Of a stretch of DNA of 64,000 bases, positions 15,606-24,522 are shown in pieces. The position numbers and the translations under genes are program-made. The notes beneath the pieces were generated by a model, which was given only the letters and a program-made list of their open reading frames with translations, searched no databases and was not told the DNA's origin. The DNA comes from Winogradskyella tangerina (GTDB taxonomy: Bacteria; Bacteroidota; Bacteroidia; Flavobacteriales; Flavobacteriaceae): positions 434,001 to 498,000 of the forward strand of contig NZ_QERF01000002.1 in NCBI RefSeq assembly GCF_003260205.1, written 5' to 3'. The first letter of the stretch is position 1; the number at the start of each line of letters is the position of its first letter.

Positions 15606-16542
15606 GCTTTGCAACAATGTCTTTAACGGGTAGAATCGCTTTGGTATGCTCAATACTCGGCCCGGCAACCCAAACCGTTTTATAAGTAGCCTTTTTGGCT
15701 GCTTTTTCTGTGGCTTTCATACCAATTGAAAATCGGACCATTTTTACCCATTTCTTAAGCTTGCGATTTTTATTGAGTAAATTCTCAATCCAGGTCGCTT
15801 TTGTTCCGATCTTTTGAACATAAGGTGTATTAATGACGGTACATGGAGTTCCTGAAATTCGCTCTGTCATAATAATATCATCAGCGCCATAATCTACACA
15901 GGCTTGTTTATATTCTTCAGTGACATTGGCTTCTGTTGATGCAATAAATGGACTCCCAACAGACACACCTTCGGCGCCATAGCTTAGCATTTCATCAATA
16001 TCGGCTTTACAACCTACGCCACCTGCAGAAATAACGGGAATGTTGCAGTTTTCATTTAATTGCTTGATCAATTCTTCTGGTGAAAGATTTCCACGATGGC
16101 CACCTGCTTCATTATTTACCGCAATAAGGGCATCAGCTCCAAGGCCTTCAACCTTTTTCGCAAACTTTAAATCTGTGACATCGCAAAATACTTTTATTCC
16201 GGCTTTATGAGCCTGCTTAATGGTTTCCTCTGGACTACCAAGCGACGTGATGATAAAATCACAACCTTCTTTACACAGTACCTCGAGCTGACCTTTATAT
16301 TTTATGTTAGATTTGTTTACAATCAAATTAAATCCAAAAGAACCACCTTCAACTTTATTGGCATGTAACTCCTTTATGGCTTCAGAAAGTTCTTCAAGCG
16401 TTCTATAATTTAAAGCAGGAATACAACCGGCTATCCCAGCTTTCATAGCCTCAGTTACCATCGCAACATTTGAAACCAAAAACATTGGTGCCTGTATAAT
16501 TGGATATTTGATTTTGAGTAATTCGGTCAGTTTTGTTTGCAT
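15595..16542 (-). CDS. nitronate monooxygenase (FMN-dependent, NPD family)
   Basis: A TIM-barrel flavoenzyme of about 315 aa that oxidises alkyl nitronates such as propionate 3-nitronate. Visible motifs are IIQAPM near the N-terminus, DALIAVNNEAGGHRG (the region with the catalytic His) and the phosphate-binding AGGVGCKADIDEML and GAEGVSVGSPFIAS segments. I start it at the ATG 16542 (MQTKLTELLK). Seven further codons are open back to a TTG at 16563, but that overlaps a TATATTTG promoter box, so it cannot be the start. It follows the rRNA methyltransferase by 55 bases. Confidence 0.88.
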   Translation of the reverse strand: MQTKLTELLKIKYPIIQAPMFLVSNVAMVTEAMKAGIAGCIPALNYRTLEELSEAIKELHANKVEGGSFGFNLIVNKSNIKYKGQLEVLCKEGCDFIITSLGSPEETIKQAHKAGIKVFCDVTDLKFAKKVEGLGADALIAVNNEAGGHRGNLSPEELIKQLNENCNIPVISAGGVGCKADIDEMLSYGAEGVSVGSPFIASTEANVTEEYKQACVDYGADDIIMTERISGTPCTVINTPYVQKIGTKATWIENLLNKNRKLKKWVKMVRFSIGMKATEKAAKKATYKTVWVAGPSIEHTKAILPVKDIVAKLIT

Positions 16543-16560
16543 TAGTACGAAGAATTTCTT

Positions 16561-16568
16561 CAAATATA
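16561..16568 (-). promoter_or_regulatory. -7 promoter element of the nitronate monooxygenase gene
   Basis: TATATTTG on the minus strand matches TAnnTTTG and ends 18 bases before the ATG at 16542. No TTG at -33 is in range. It decides the start, because the alternative TTG start lies inside the box. Confidence 0.45.
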
Positions 16569-16597
16569 ATAAAATATATTATGCGTGCATAATACTT

Positions 16598-17827
16598 TTA
16601 ATTCAAAAACTGATAATAACCGCATTTTAAATACGCACCTTCAGGAAAGCTAATAGGATGATCAATATCGTGACCAGTTTTTAATATAGTTTTGAAGGGT
16701 TTTGGTTGCGTATTCAATACCCTTTGATTGAGATCAAAAAAGGACTGTGCCAAGATTCTTGAAGAGCAAGAGGCCAGTACTAATAGACCCTCTTTTGCTG
16801 TGAGCTGTGCCCCGAGTTCTGCTAGTTGTGCATACTTTTTTTTGGCAAGTTCTATTTCTGATCTTTGTTTGGCAAAACTTGGTGGGTCAATAACTACGAC
16901 ATCGAAGGTTTTATTTCGCTTAATAAGTTTCTTCATTTCTAAAAAAGCGTCGCCAGCAATGGTTTTATGTATGCCGGAGTAAGTATTAAGTTTTCCATTT
17001 TCTTCGGCAATCTCTAGGGCTTGTTTGCTTATGTCTAAGCTCGTCACCTCTGTAGCGCCATTTGCCAAAGCATGAACCGAAAATCCACCAGCATAGGAAA
17101 AGACATCCAAAACTGTTTTATCTTTACTCAGCTGCCCCACGCGTTTACGGTTATCACGATGGTCTAAAAAGTAGCCTGTCTTATGTCCTTTGATGACGTT
17201 AGCTGAGAAATTCACGCCGTGTTCAACAAATTTCACTACCTCATTTTCTAGAATTCCGTAGACTACCTCACCATCCTTTAAATCGTGATTTTGACTATTT
17301 TGAAGCTGTCTACTTAATCGCACAACTACTGTTTCAGAGTTAGATATACTTTGTAAACTACTCAGAATTGACTGCAAATATGGAATCCATATTTCTGAAT
17401 ATAATTTAACAACCAAAACTGTGTTATAGACATCTGCTATGAGCCCGGGGAAGCCATCATTCTCACCAAACAAAAGTCGATAACTATTGGTATTCGTTTG
17501 AAATAGATCTGTTCGTTTTGAAAAGGCCAGTTCAATCTTTTGATGGAAAAACTCGGCATTAATTATGGCCTTAGACTGGCCGTTGTGTATGATCTTTATT
17601 CTTATTGGTGACTCCGCATCGTATAATCCTATGCCAATAACTTTATTCTTAGACTTTCCGAAAATAACAGCAAGGTCACCTGTTTGAGGATTGTTACTAA
17701 TTTTCATTATACTTTTTGAAAATACCCAAGGATGCCCTTTTAGAACAGATCTTTCACCAATAGCATTCAATTTTACTGCCAAATTCTTTGGTGTTTTATC
17801 TGAATAAAATGTTCTATTGAAAGCCAT
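16598..17827 (-). CDS. class I SAM-dependent rRNA methyltransferase (RlmI-like)
   Basis: A 409-residue cytoplasmic enzyme with an N-terminal PUA domain (about 15-90, with LKGHPWVFSKSI at 29-40) and a Rossmann methyltransferase domain with SAM motif VLDVFSYAGGFSVHAL (239-254), an acidic loop TSLDIS, and the catalytic motif VVIDPPSF (311-318). This is the architecture of 23S rRNA m5C methyltransferases such as RlmI/YccW. The exact target base is not shown by the sequence. It appears monocistronic, with a TATTTTTG box 34 bases upstream and an AT-rich hairpin just after the stop. Confidence 0.88.
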   Translation of the reverse strand: MAFNRTFYSDKTPKNLAVKLNAIGERSVLKGHPWVFSKSIMKISNNPQTGDLAVIFGKSKNKVIGIGLYDAESPIRIKIIHNGQSKAIINAEFFHQKIELAFSKRTDLFQTNTNSYRLLFGENDGFPGLIADVYNTVLVVKLYSEIWIPYLQSILSSLQSISNSETVVVRLSRQLQNSQNHDLKDGEVVYGILENEVVKFVEHGVNFSANVIKGHKTGYFLDHRDNRKRVGQLSKDKTVLDVFSYAGGFSVHALANGATEVTSLDISKQALEIAEENGKLNTYSGIHKTIAGDAFLEMKKLIKRNKTFDVVVIDPPSFAKQRSEIELAKKKYAQLAELGAQLTAKEGLLVLASCSSRILAQSFFDLNQRVLNTQPKPFKTILKTGHDIDHPISFPEGAYLKCGYYQFLN

Positions 17828-17861
17828 AAACGCTGTTAGAAGTAATCTTAAGTTATTTATG

Positions 17862-17869
17862 CAAAAATA
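17862..17869 (-). promoter_or_regulatory. -7 promoter element of the rRNA methyltransferase gene
   Basis: TATTTTTG (minus strand) followed by C, 34 bases before the ATG. No correctly spaced TTG is seen. Confidence 0.35.
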
Positions 17870-18033
17870 GGTTGAAATTACTTTAGAATTTCATTATCAA
17901 AGGTTGAAAACGGGCTATTTGCGCGAATAAGGGCATTATTCAGGATGCATCGAATATCTTCCGGACGCTGCTAAAGGATCTTATACCTAAGATTAATTCC
18001 TTTTTTCTCGATAATAATTATAGTTGAAATAAA

Positions 18034-18065
18034 AAAAGCGCAATCAAATCAATGATTGCGCTTTT
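18034..18065 (-). terminator. terminator downstream of dnaK
   Basis: A 13-bp perfect stem, AAAAGCGCAATCA / TGATTGCGCTTTT, with a 6-base loop and further T residues on the minus strand. It lies about 120 bases beyond the dnaK stop, on the far side of the duplicated tail. Confidence 0.75.
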
Positions 18066-18074
18066 GTTTTATGA

Positions 18075-18095
18075 ATCCCGAAGTAAATTCGGGAT
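18075..18095. repeat. short hairpin repeat, ATCCCGAA / TTCGGGAT
   Basis: An 8-bp stem with a 5-base loop between the dnaK tail and its terminator. The core 'CCCGAA ... TTCGGG' is of the kind I recall in dispersed intergenic repeats of Bacteroidota; that link is from memory and untested. Confidence 0.4.
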
Positions 18096-18136
18096 AAGTT
18101 CAATTGCGAATTTTGTAAAACAAAATTCTATTTCAC

Positions 18137-18207
18137 TTACTTAACTTCTTCGAAATCTACCCTTCGACTACGCTCAGGACAGGCTACTTGACTTCTTCGA
18201 AGTCTAC
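18137..18207. repeat. 24-bp duplication of the dnaK 3' end flanking a 23-bp GC-rich repeat
   Basis: Bases 18184-18207 encode the last seven codons and stop of dnaK (VDFEEVK, TAG). Bases 18137-18160 are a second copy encoding the same residues and a stop (TAA), differing at four bases, all synonymous or within the stop. Between them lie 23 bases (18161-18183) containing CTTCGACTACGCTCAGG, a GC-rich motif I recall as a dispersed intergenic repeat in many Bacteroidota. The arrangement looks like insertion of the repeat with copying of the gene end, preserving the DnaK C-terminus. Confidence 0.7.
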
Positions 18208-20097
18208 GTCTTCGACATCGCTACCTTCATCATTAGGCTGACCACCTTGAGCTCCGGCACCTGCATCAGGTCCTGCTCCATTTTGTTGTGCTTCAGCTTG
18301 AGCTTTATACATTTCTTCACTTGCTACTTTCCAAGCTTCATTGATCTTTTCTAAAGCCGGATCGATTACTGCGATATCTTTAGTTTCATAAGCCTTCTTC
18401 AATTCTTCTAAAGCATCTTCAATTGGTTTTTTCTTATCCTCAGATAACTTATCACCAAATTCTTCTAATTGCTTTTCAGTTTCGAAGATCATTCCATCAG
18501 CTTTATTTAATTTTTCAGCTGTTTCTTTAGCCTTAGCATCTGCTTCTGCATTAGCTTCAGCTTCTGCCTTCATCTTTTCGATTTCTTCCTCTGTTAATCC
18601 AGATGATGCTTCAATTCTGATATCTTGCTTCTTCCCTGTCGCTTTATCTTCAGCTGAAACTTTAATGATACCATTAGCATCGATATCAAAAGTTACTTCA
18701 ATTTGAGGTGTTCCTCGTCTTGCTGGTGGAATGCCATCTAAATGGAAACGACCAATAGTTTTATTGTCTGCTGCCATTGGACGCTCACCTTGTAATACGT
18801 GAATTTCTACCGATGGCTGATTGTCTGCAGCTGTTGAGAATACTTGTGATTTCTTAGTTGGAATGGTTGTATTCGCATCGATTAACTTAGTCATTACATT
18901 ACCCATAGTTTCGATACCTAATGATAAAGGTGTAACATCTAATAAAAGTACATCTTTCACGTCACCTGTTAATACACCTCCCTGAATACCTGCACCTAGA
19001 GACACAACTTCATCTGGGTTAACGCCTCTACTTGGAGCTTTTCCGAAGAACTTCTCTACAGCTGTTTGTACTGCTGGGATACGTGTAGAACCTCCAACTA
19101 AAATTACCTCATCAATATCAGATTTTGATAACCCTGCTGCCTTTAAGGCTGTTTCACATGGCTCAATAGTACGCTTGATCAAATCGTCGATTAATTGTTC
19201 AAATTTTGAACGCGATAATGTGCGTACTAAGTGCTTTGGTCCACTTGCAGTTGCCGTGATGTAAGGTAAGTTAATTTCAGTCTGAGATGACGATGATAAC
19301 TCGATCTTTGCTTTTTCAGCGGCCTCTTTCAGACGTTGTAAAGCCATTGGGTCTTCTCTTAGATCCATGCTCTCGTCATTCTTAAACTCATCAGCTAACC
19401 AATCGATGATTCTTTCGTCAACATCATCACCACCTAGGTGTGTATCACCATCTGTTGATAATACTTCAAATACGCCGTCACCTAATTCAAGAATAGATAC
19501 GTCGTGTGTACCACCACCAAAGTCGAATACTACGATCTTCTGATCTGTAGATTTCTTATCTAAACCATAAGCTAAAGCTGCAGCTGTTGGCTCATTGATG
19601 ATACGTCTAACTTTTAAACCAGCGATCTCACCAGCTTCTTTAGTTGCCTGACGCTGTGCATCGTTAAAATATGCCGGAACAGTAATTACCGCTTCAGAAA
19701 CATCTTGACCTAAATAGTCTTCAGCAGTTTTCTTCATTTTCTGAAGAATCATTGCTGACAATTCTTGTGGTGTATATAAACGACCGTCGATATCTACACG
19801 TGGTGTATCGTTATCGCCTTTTACCACTTTATATGGTACGCGTTCTGCCTCTTTTTTAGATTCAGAATATTTATTACCCATAAAACGCTTAATAGAATAA
19901 ACCGTTTTTGTTGGGTTTGTTACTGCTTGTCTTTTTGCTGGGTCACCAACTTTGATTTCACCACCTTCTACGAAAGCGATTACCGAAGGCGTTGTACGCT
20001 TGCCTTCAGCATTTGGAATAACAACAGGTTCGTTACCTTCCATTACTGAAACACAAGAGTTGGTTGTCCCTAAATCAATTCCAATAATTTTACTCAT
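18184..20097 (-). CDS. dnaK: molecular chaperone DnaK (Hsp70)
   Basis: Hsp70 chaperone of 637 aa, normal length. The nucleotide-binding domain starts [20 protein letters not shown] and carries [19 protein letters not shown] and [13 protein letters not shown]. The interdomain linker is [16 protein letters not shown] (about 385-400), followed by the substrate-binding beta domain and the alpha-helical lid. The C-terminal tail is AQ/G-rich and ends [10 protein letters not shown], the usual acidic end. The gene stands alone; neither dnaJ nor grpE is adjacent. Its 3' end is duplicated downstream, and a 15-bp palindrome lies about 80 bases upstream. Confidence 0.98.
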   Translation of the reverse strand: MSKIIGIDLGTTNSCVSVMEGNEPVVIPNAEGKRTTPSVIAFVEGGEIKVGDPAKRQAVTNPTKTVYSIKRFMGNKYSESKKEAERVPYKVVKGDNDTPRVDIDGRLYTPQELSAMILQKMKKTAEDYLGQDVSEAVITVPAYFNDAQRQATKEAGEIAGLKVRRIINEPTAAALAYGLDKKSTDQKIVVFDFGGGTHDVSILELGDGVFEVLSTDGDTHLGGDDVDERIIDWLADEFKNDESMDLREDPMALQRLKEAAEKAKIELSSSSQTEINLPYITATASGPKHLVRTLSRSKFEQLIDDLIKRTIEPCETALKAAGLSKSDIDEVILVGGSTRIPAVQTAVEKFFGKAPSRGVNPDEVVSLGAGIQGGVLTGDVKDVLLLDVTPLSLGIETMGNVMTKLIDANTTIPTKKSQVFSTAADNQPSVEIHVLQGERPMAADNKTIGRFHLDGIPPARRGTPQIEVTFDIDANGIIKVSAEDKATGKKQDIRIEASSGLTEEEIEKMKAEAEANAEADAKAKETAEKLNKADGMIFETEKQLEEFGDKLSEDKKKPIEDALEELKKAYETKDIAVIDPALEKINEAWKVASEEMYKAQAEAQQNGAGPDAGAGAQGGQPNDEGSDVEDVDFEEVK

Positions 20098-20178
20098 AAT
20101 ATTAGTGTCTATATTTTGTTGTGTTTTTCATTTTAAACTCGTTCAGTATAAGTCAAGTATTATGCCATGACAAAATTT

Positions 20179-20193
20179 ATGACATGATGTCAT
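20179..20193. promoter_or_regulatory. 15-bp perfect palindrome upstream of dnaK
   Basis: ATGACAT-G-ATGTCAT, seven-base arms, lies 82-96 bases before the dnaK ATG and 80-94 bases before the divergent lipoprotein gene. It differs from the CIRCE element bound by HrcA. A binding site for a heat-shock or other regulator acting on one or both genes is possible. Confidence 0.4.
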
Positions 20194-20272
20194 ATACGAT
20201 TCAAAAAAATATTTTCTAGTTTGAATAGTTTGGAACGTCATTTGATATTGAAATAAAAAAACTATTACTATT

Positions 20273-20782
20273 ATGAAACGTATATTATCCTTTATTACCG
20301 TATTTGCTTTACTGCTTACCGCTTGTGAAGGCGACCCAGGACCTCCAGGACCTCCAGGCTTTAATGGACAAGATGGGGTCAACATTGTTGGACAAGCTTT
20401 TGAGATCATTTTAGATTTCACACCTGAAAATGAATATTCATTCATTGAGCCTTATGGGCCAAATTTCGAAGTATTACCATCGGATGTGACACTTGTTTAC
20501 ATTTCATGGGAAGTTGACAATGGTGAAGACATATGGCGTCTATTACCTCAAACCGAATACTTTGAGGAAGGAACTCTGGTTTACAACTTCGATTTTACCC
20601 AAAATGACGTGCGCTTTTTCTTAGATGGCACTATAGACTTTTCAATATTAGATCCATCTTATACAGATGCCCAAGTGTTTAGGGTTGTAGTGGTACCAGC
20701 TGACAATGTTGGTCGATTAGATGTATCAGACATTAATGCCGTTATGGAAGCTTATGGCATCACCTCTTTTGAAAAAAGATAA
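20273..20782 (+). CDS. lipoprotein with short collagen-like segment
   Basis: A 169-residue lipoprotein: signal peptide with lipobox LLTAC (Cys18), then a Gly-X-Y run GDPGPPGPPGFNGQDG (20-35), then a globular beta-rich domain with no recognised fold. Short collagen-like triplets right after the lipidated Cys are frequent in flavobacterial surface lipoproteins and probably act as a spacer. Acidic residues follow the Cys, which in Bacteroidota often favours surface export. The gene is divergent from dnaK, with a palindrome between them, and ends at a shared terminator. Confidence 0.8.
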   Translation: MKRILSFITVFALLLTACEGDPGPPGPPGFNGQDGVNIVGQAFEIILDFTPENEYSFIEPYGPNFEVLPSDVTLVYISWEVDNGEDIWRLLPQTEYFEEGTLVYNFDFTQNDVRFFLDGTIDFSILDPSYTDAQVFRVVVVPADNVGRLDVSDINAVMEAYGITSFEKR

Positions 20783-20801
20783 AAAAACTCCAAATAGAAA
20801 T

Positions 20802-20833
20802 AAAAAAGCCGAAATTTTGATTTCGGCTTTTTT
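20802..20833. terminator. bidirectional terminator
   Basis: A 13-bp stem (AAAAAAGCCGAAA / TTTCGGCTTTTTT) with a 6-base loop, A-rich before and T-rich after. It sits between the converging lipoprotein gene and the NTF2-like gene and can serve both. Confidence 0.85.
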
Positions 20834-21292
20834 TTATGATTGACAACCTTCACGTCGTCTTGTATCTACAAGATAAATGATTTTCCACTCATCATCTTCT
20901 TTAATAAGCTGAAATGAATTCACACCACAATGACTAAAATTTCCATTGTACCAGAACTCATAGGGTGTCCAGGCATTTGCCATTTTTCCATCTATTTGAA
21001 TATTGAAATCCAGTAATTTCTCTTCAAAAGTATTATCCTTCGGGATGCTTGCTATACTTTTAATAAACTCATTGTAACTGCTTTCTTGTAATACTGTCTT
21101 ACCTTCTCTATTTACGGCGATCGATTGCAATTTAATATCTCCTTTCGCCATTGTTTTGAGCGTCAAAGTATCTTGTTTGTGAAAAGCAACAAAGAAGTTC
21201 TCGATCGTAGCTTTAACCTTATCTTTTTCAGAATCTTGGGCATTTACAGTTAATCCCATACAAAAAATTAGCGCTAATGTTAGTTTTTTCAT
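20834..21292 (-). CDS. secreted NTF2-like (SnoaL/DUF4440-type) protein
   Basis: A signal peptide (MKKLTLALIFCMGLTVNAQ, 1-19) is followed by a 130-residue alpha+beta domain with the NTF2-like pattern: an N-terminal helix VKATIENFFVAFHKQDTLTLKTM, then strands ending SFQLIKEDDEWKIIYLVDTRR. Such periplasmic proteins usually have an unknown ligand. The gene is divergent from panB, and its 3' end touches the bidirectional terminator. Function is not assigned. Confidence 0.75.
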   Translation of the reverse strand: MKKLTLALIFCMGLTVNAQDSEKDKVKATIENFFVAFHKQDTLTLKTMAKGDIKLQSIAVNREGKTVLQESSYNEFIKSIASIPKDNTFEEKLLDFNIQIDGKMANAWTPYEFWYNGNFSHCGVNSFQLIKEDDEWKIIYLVDTRRREGCQS

Positions 21293-21400
21293 GATTGAAT
21301 AGTTTTGGTTGAAATTACAGATTCAACATTATTTGTGCTGTGCAATAAACAAAAGTTTAACAAAACTCTTTATTTTTACGAACACATTAAATATATCATC

Positions 21401-22219
21401 ATGTCAGTCGCAAAAAAAGAATACAAAAGAATAACCGTAAAGACTTTAGTAGATATGAAGTCTAAAGGTGAAAAGATATCGATGCTTACTGCGTACGATT
21501 ACACTATGGCAAAGATTGTTGACGGTGCTGGTGTTGATGTGATATTGGTTGGTGATTCTGCAAGTAATGTCATGGCTGGTCATGAAACCACCTTACCTAT
21601 TACCCTCGATCAAATGATCTATCATGCCTCTTCAGTAGTAAGAGCTATTGACCGTGCTTTAGTGGTGGTTGATCTTCCCTTCGGAACCTATCAAAGTGAC
21701 CCTAAGGAAGCCTTGCGTTCCGCAATTCGTATTATGAAAGAATCGGGCGCCCACGCTGTAAAAATTGAAGGTGGTAAAGAGATTAAAGATTCCTTAAAAC
21801 GTATTCTAAATGCCGGAATCCCTGTTATGGGACATTTAGGATTAACGCCGCAGTCTATCTATAAATTTGGGACGTATACCGTACGCGCCAAAGAAGAACA
21901 AGAAGCACAGCAATTAAAGGAAGACGCTATAATGCTCGAAAGAGCGGGATGCTTTGCTATAGTCCTTGAAAAAATTCCTGCTGCATTGGCTCGTGAAGTT
22001 GCAGAGAGCGTATCCATCCCGATCATTGGTATAGGTGCTGGTGATGGTGTAGACGGACAGGTTTTGGTTCTGCATGATATGATCGGAATGACCCATGAGT
22101 TCAATCCAAGATTTTTGCGTCGCTACATGAATTTATATGAAGAAATGACCCAAGCTATAAGTCAGTATGTGACTGATGTAAAGTCTGAAGATTTTCCGAA
22201 TGAAAAGGAGCAGTATTAG
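21401..22219 (+). CDS. panB: 3-methyl-2-oxobutanoate hydroxymethyltransferase
   Basis: PanB makes ketopantoate in the pantothenate/CoA pathway, using methylene-tetrahydrofolate. From the ATG at 21401 ([10 protein letters not shown]) the protein is 272 aa, normal length. Visible are LTAYDY, the Mg-binding [19 protein letters not shown] (50-68), VDLPFGTYQ and KIEGG, and the catalytic Glu segment [10 protein letters not shown]. The frame is open 96 bases further upstream to another ATG, but that stretch has no family resemblance and crosses the promoter region. A 13-bp tandem repeat array and a pseudouridine synthase gene follow. Confidence 0.95.
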   Translation: MSVAKKEYKRITVKTLVDMKSKGEKISMLTAYDYTMAKIVDGAGVDVILVGDSASNVMAGHETTLPITLDQMIYHASSVVRAIDRALVVVDLPFGTYQSDPKEALRSAIRIMKESGAHAVKIEGGKEIKDSLKRILNAGIPVMGHLGLTPQSIYKFGTYTVRAKEEQEAQQLKEDAIMLERAGCFAIVLEKIPAALAREVAESVSIPIIGIGAGDGVDGQVLVLHDMIGMTHEFNPRFLRRYMNLYEEMTQAISQYVTDVKSEDFPNEKEQY

Positions 22220-22223
22220 TTTT

Positions 22224-22288
22224 CAGTCGCAGTTAACAGTTGCAGTTTTCAGTTGCAATTAACAGTCGCAGTTTTCAGTTTGCTGTCG
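22224..22288. repeat. five tandem 13-bp repeats between panB and the RluA-type gene
   Basis: Five consecutive 13-mers: CAGTCGCAGTTAA, CAGTTGCAGTTTT, CAGTTGCAATTAA, CAGTCGCAGTTTT, and a degenerate fifth copy. The alternating AA/TT ends give a 26-bp higher-order unit. It begins 4 bases after the panB stop. Confidence 0.85.
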
Positions 22289-22337
22289 AAGGAATTGCGA
22301 AAATACTATTCAAAATTTGACCCTATAATTATTCTGA

Positions 22338-23039
22338 ATGTCCAAAATAATTTCCAATAAAAACAATCTTCAAGTTCTTTATGAAGACAACCATATTATA
22401 GCAATTAATAAACGTGCTGGAGATATTGTTCAGGGTGATAAAACAGGTGACATACCATTGAGCGAAGTTGTAAAGACTTTTTTAAAATCGAAATATAACA
22501 AACCTGGTAATGTTTATCTCGGTGTAGTTCATCGCTTAGACAGACCGACAACAGGGATTGTACTTTTTGCAAAAACGAGTAAGGCATTACCCAGACTGAA
22601 CAAACTTTTTGCAGAAAAGAAAGCCAAAAAAACCTACTGGGCAATCGTTAAAAATCGACCTCCAAAACATGAAGATCGATTGATTCATTGGCTTCGAAAG
22701 AACCCTAAAAATAACAAGTCAACAGCATTCGATAAAGAAGTTGACGGCAGTAAAAAGGCAATTCTTAACTATAAGATTATCAAGGAGCTTGATCGGTTTT
22801 TTGTTTTAGAAATTAATTTAGAAACTGGAAGACATCACCAAATTAGATGTCAATTAGCCAAAATAGGTTCCCCTATTAAAGGTGATCTAAAATATGGTTT
22901 TTCTCGCAGTAATAAAGATGCTAGTATAAGTCTGCATGCGAGATTCTTAGAGTTTATACATCCTGTAAAAAAAGAAGAGTTGAGTTTGGTTGCACCTCTT
23001 CCTGAAGACGCACTATGGCGAGCAACTTTAGAATCTTAA
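22338..23039 (+). CDS. RluA-family pseudouridine synthase
   Basis: A 233-residue pseudouridine synthase with the catalytic motif HRLDRPTTG (65-73, Asp68) and the conserved KTYWAIV, RHHQIRCQLA and GDLKYG segments. There is no N-terminal S4 domain, and the protein starts almost directly at the catalytic fold (LYEDNHIIAINK). It modifies rRNA or tRNA uridines; which ones is not shown. The 3' end overlaps the converging histidine kinase gene by four bases. Confidence 0.9.
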   Translation: MSKIISNKNNLQVLYEDNHIIAINKRAGDIVQGDKTGDIPLSEVVKTFLKSKYNKPGNVYLGVVHRLDRPTTGIVLFAKTSKALPRLNKLFAEKKAKKTYWAIVKNRPPKHEDRLIHWLRKNPKNNKSTAFDKEVDGSKKAILNYKIIKELDRFFVLEINLETGRHHQIRCQLAKIGSPIKGDLKYGFSRSNKDASISLHARFLEFIHPVKKEELSLVAPLPEDALWRATLES

Positions 23040-23860
23040 AGGGTTCGGTAAGGATAGCTCAAACTTAGTGTTGTACCTTCATTTTGAACAGACTCTAATT
23101 GAAATTCAGCATTAATTAATTCAGAGCGTTTCGACATGTTGGTTAGCCCTGATCCTTGTTCAATTTGATCATGATCAAACCCAACACCATTATCTTCTGC
23201 TGTTATTGTAAGTAATGAAGAATCATAACTTAAGCTAACAATGATCAATTCGGCCTCTGCATATTTAAGCGTATTTGAAATAAATTCTTGAAGTATTCTA
23301 AACAGAATTATTTCATCCTTATTATTTTCAAAATTCACCCTTTCGCCAACTGTGTTAAGTTTTGCTTCAATTAACCCAGATTTGTTCAATCGATCAATTT
23401 CATTCTTTACTGTTGCTTCAAAACCTAAATTAGCAATAACATCACTATTTAAAGATCGAGACAAATTTCTAACTTCTGCTAAACTCTCCTTCAATGCTTC
23501 TGAAGCACTTGCCACTTTAGGTTTGATTTCACTATCTACAACTTTCGCAACGGAATTCATTTGCATAGTTGCAACAGATAATAATTGACCGACATTATCG
23601 TGTAACTCACGACCCACTTGCTTTAAAGTCTCCTCTTGGATTTCTTGTTGGGTAATTAATAATTCTTCATCAAATTGTTTTTGCTGTTCTATATTTTTCA
23701 AGAGTAGTTGGTTTTTTCGCTTTTGAAAGGATAGAAAAAATAAAACAAAAACGACAACTATAATAACAACAAAGAATACAACATAGACTATTAATGCAAT
23801 TTCTTCCTCAGTTATTGTTTTTTGAATTGAAGCGTGTATAAAAAGGCAAAGGTTAAACAT
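23036..23860 (-). CDS. sensor histidine kinase (NarL/LiaS-type, HisKA_3)
   Basis: A 274-residue kinase with one membrane helix (about 22-43), a linker coiled coil, the dimerisation/phosphoacceptor motif GRELHDNVGQLL (83-94, His87), an N-box QEFISNTLKYA (191-201) and an ATP lid DNGVGFD (223-229). It should phosphorylate a LuxR-type regulator, but none is adjacent. It overlaps the upstream seven-helix protein gene by 49 bases; ATG 23860 is the only ATG before the helix. The kinase has almost no sensor region of its own, so the neighbouring membrane protein may be the sensor. Confidence 0.85.
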   Translation of the reverse strand: MFNLCLFIHASIQKTITEEEIALIVYVVFFVVIIVVVFVLFFLSFQKRKNQLLLKNIEQQKQFDEELLITQQEIQEETLKQVGRELHDNVGQLLSVATMQMNSVAKVVDSEIKPKVASASEALKESLAEVRNLSRSLNSDVIANLGFEATVKNEIDRLNKSGLIEAKLNTVGERVNFENNKDEIILFRILQEFISNTLKYAEAELIIVSLSYDSSLLTITAEDNGVGFDHDQIEQGSGLTNMSKRSELINAEFQLESVQNEGTTLSLSYPYRTL

Positions 23861-24507
23861 GAATATAAAATGATGTTAATAACAAACATGTAAACATATC
23901 TAAATTGAACGAAACTCTCATTTATTGACGAGAAATATTTGTTAAAAGTAAATAAGGGTGCTGTGCAGATATAAAACAAAAGTAAACCCGAACTAATATA
24001 AAATTTTGGTAATCTGTAGAACAGCAATATTTTATCACTTTTTAGTAATTGTCTATAGTAAAGCATTGTAAAAATGAAGACTATAAAGGTTTCTAAAAAA
24101 TAATAATACGGAAGTGATTTTTCAAAAAATGTTCCCGATAAAAGAAAGTATAATACCGTGAATACGGCGTAAATTATAACCGAAATCTTGATTAGTGATT
24201 TTGATGATTTGTCTTTGATAATTTTAGAATAGAATAAACCAAAAAACAACACTGACCCCAAAGAATAAATATTATAAAGCCAGGTATTTTCACAAAACAC
24301 ACTATTTTTCAACCGATTATACCAGTCATAATCATAGTTATTTGTCAAAACATAGCTATACATTCCTAATGTTTCAATAAAAACCACAAACCACAGATAC
24401 CAAACAAAGATTTTCATTTGACTATCCATGGTTTTAAAATAGTAATACGTGCCAGCTAAAGCAGCTACTAGTTCAATTATATGTATAGCTACAATATAGT
24501 TAGACAT
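23812..24507 (-). CDS. seven-helix membrane protein next to the histidine kinase
   Basis: A 231-residue, strongly hydrophobic protein with about seven predicted membrane helices and many aromatic residues (near 8-24, 32-52, 76-94, 104-124, 132-150, 168-188 and 202-226). No catalytic motif is seen and I do not recognise a named family. It resembles the 7TM-type membrane proteins that sit beside sensor kinases in flavobacteria. Its gene is the middle of a three-gene unit: the 130-residue protein, this, then the kinase (49-base overlap). A role in sensing is inferred only from context. Confidence 0.75.
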   Translation of the reverse strand: MSNYIVAIHIIELVAALAGTYYYFKTMDSQMKIFVWYLWFVVFIETLGMYSYVLTNNYDYDWYNRLKNSVFCENTWLYNIYSLGSVLFFGLFYSKIIKDKSSKSLIKISVIIYAVFTVLYFLLSGTFFEKSLPYYYFLETFIVFIFTMLYYRQLLKSDKILLFYRLPKFYISSGLLLFYICTAPLFTFNKYFSSINESFVQFRYVYMFVINIILYSCLTFAFLYTLQFKKQ

Positions 24508-24522
24508 TATTTCTAGAAAATA

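Larger units (their letters stand above)
17828..18183. other. 356-base gap with no gene: promoter, terminator and dispersed-type repeats
   Basis: No open frame of interest is found on either strand. The gap holds the -7 box of the rRNA methyltransferase gene, an unremarkable AT-rich stretch (17870-18030), the dnaK terminator (18034-18065), an 8-bp hairpin (18075-18095) and the 23-base repeat with its duplicated dnaK tail (18137-18207). The 3' part therefore seems to have grown by repeat insertion. Confidence 0.7.

Noticed and set aside
16578..16593. Hairpin ATTATGC-GT-GCATAAT as a terminator of the rRNA methyltransferase gene
   Set aside because: The 7-bp stem is AT-rich and its tail has only scattered T bases; it might contribute but I would not call it.
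20136..20160. Sigma-70-type TTGACT / TATACT pair upstream of dnaK
   Set aside because: The two hexamers are only a few bases apart in the reading order, so spacing is impossible for a -35/-10 promoter; Bacteroidota also use TTG / TAnnTTTG.
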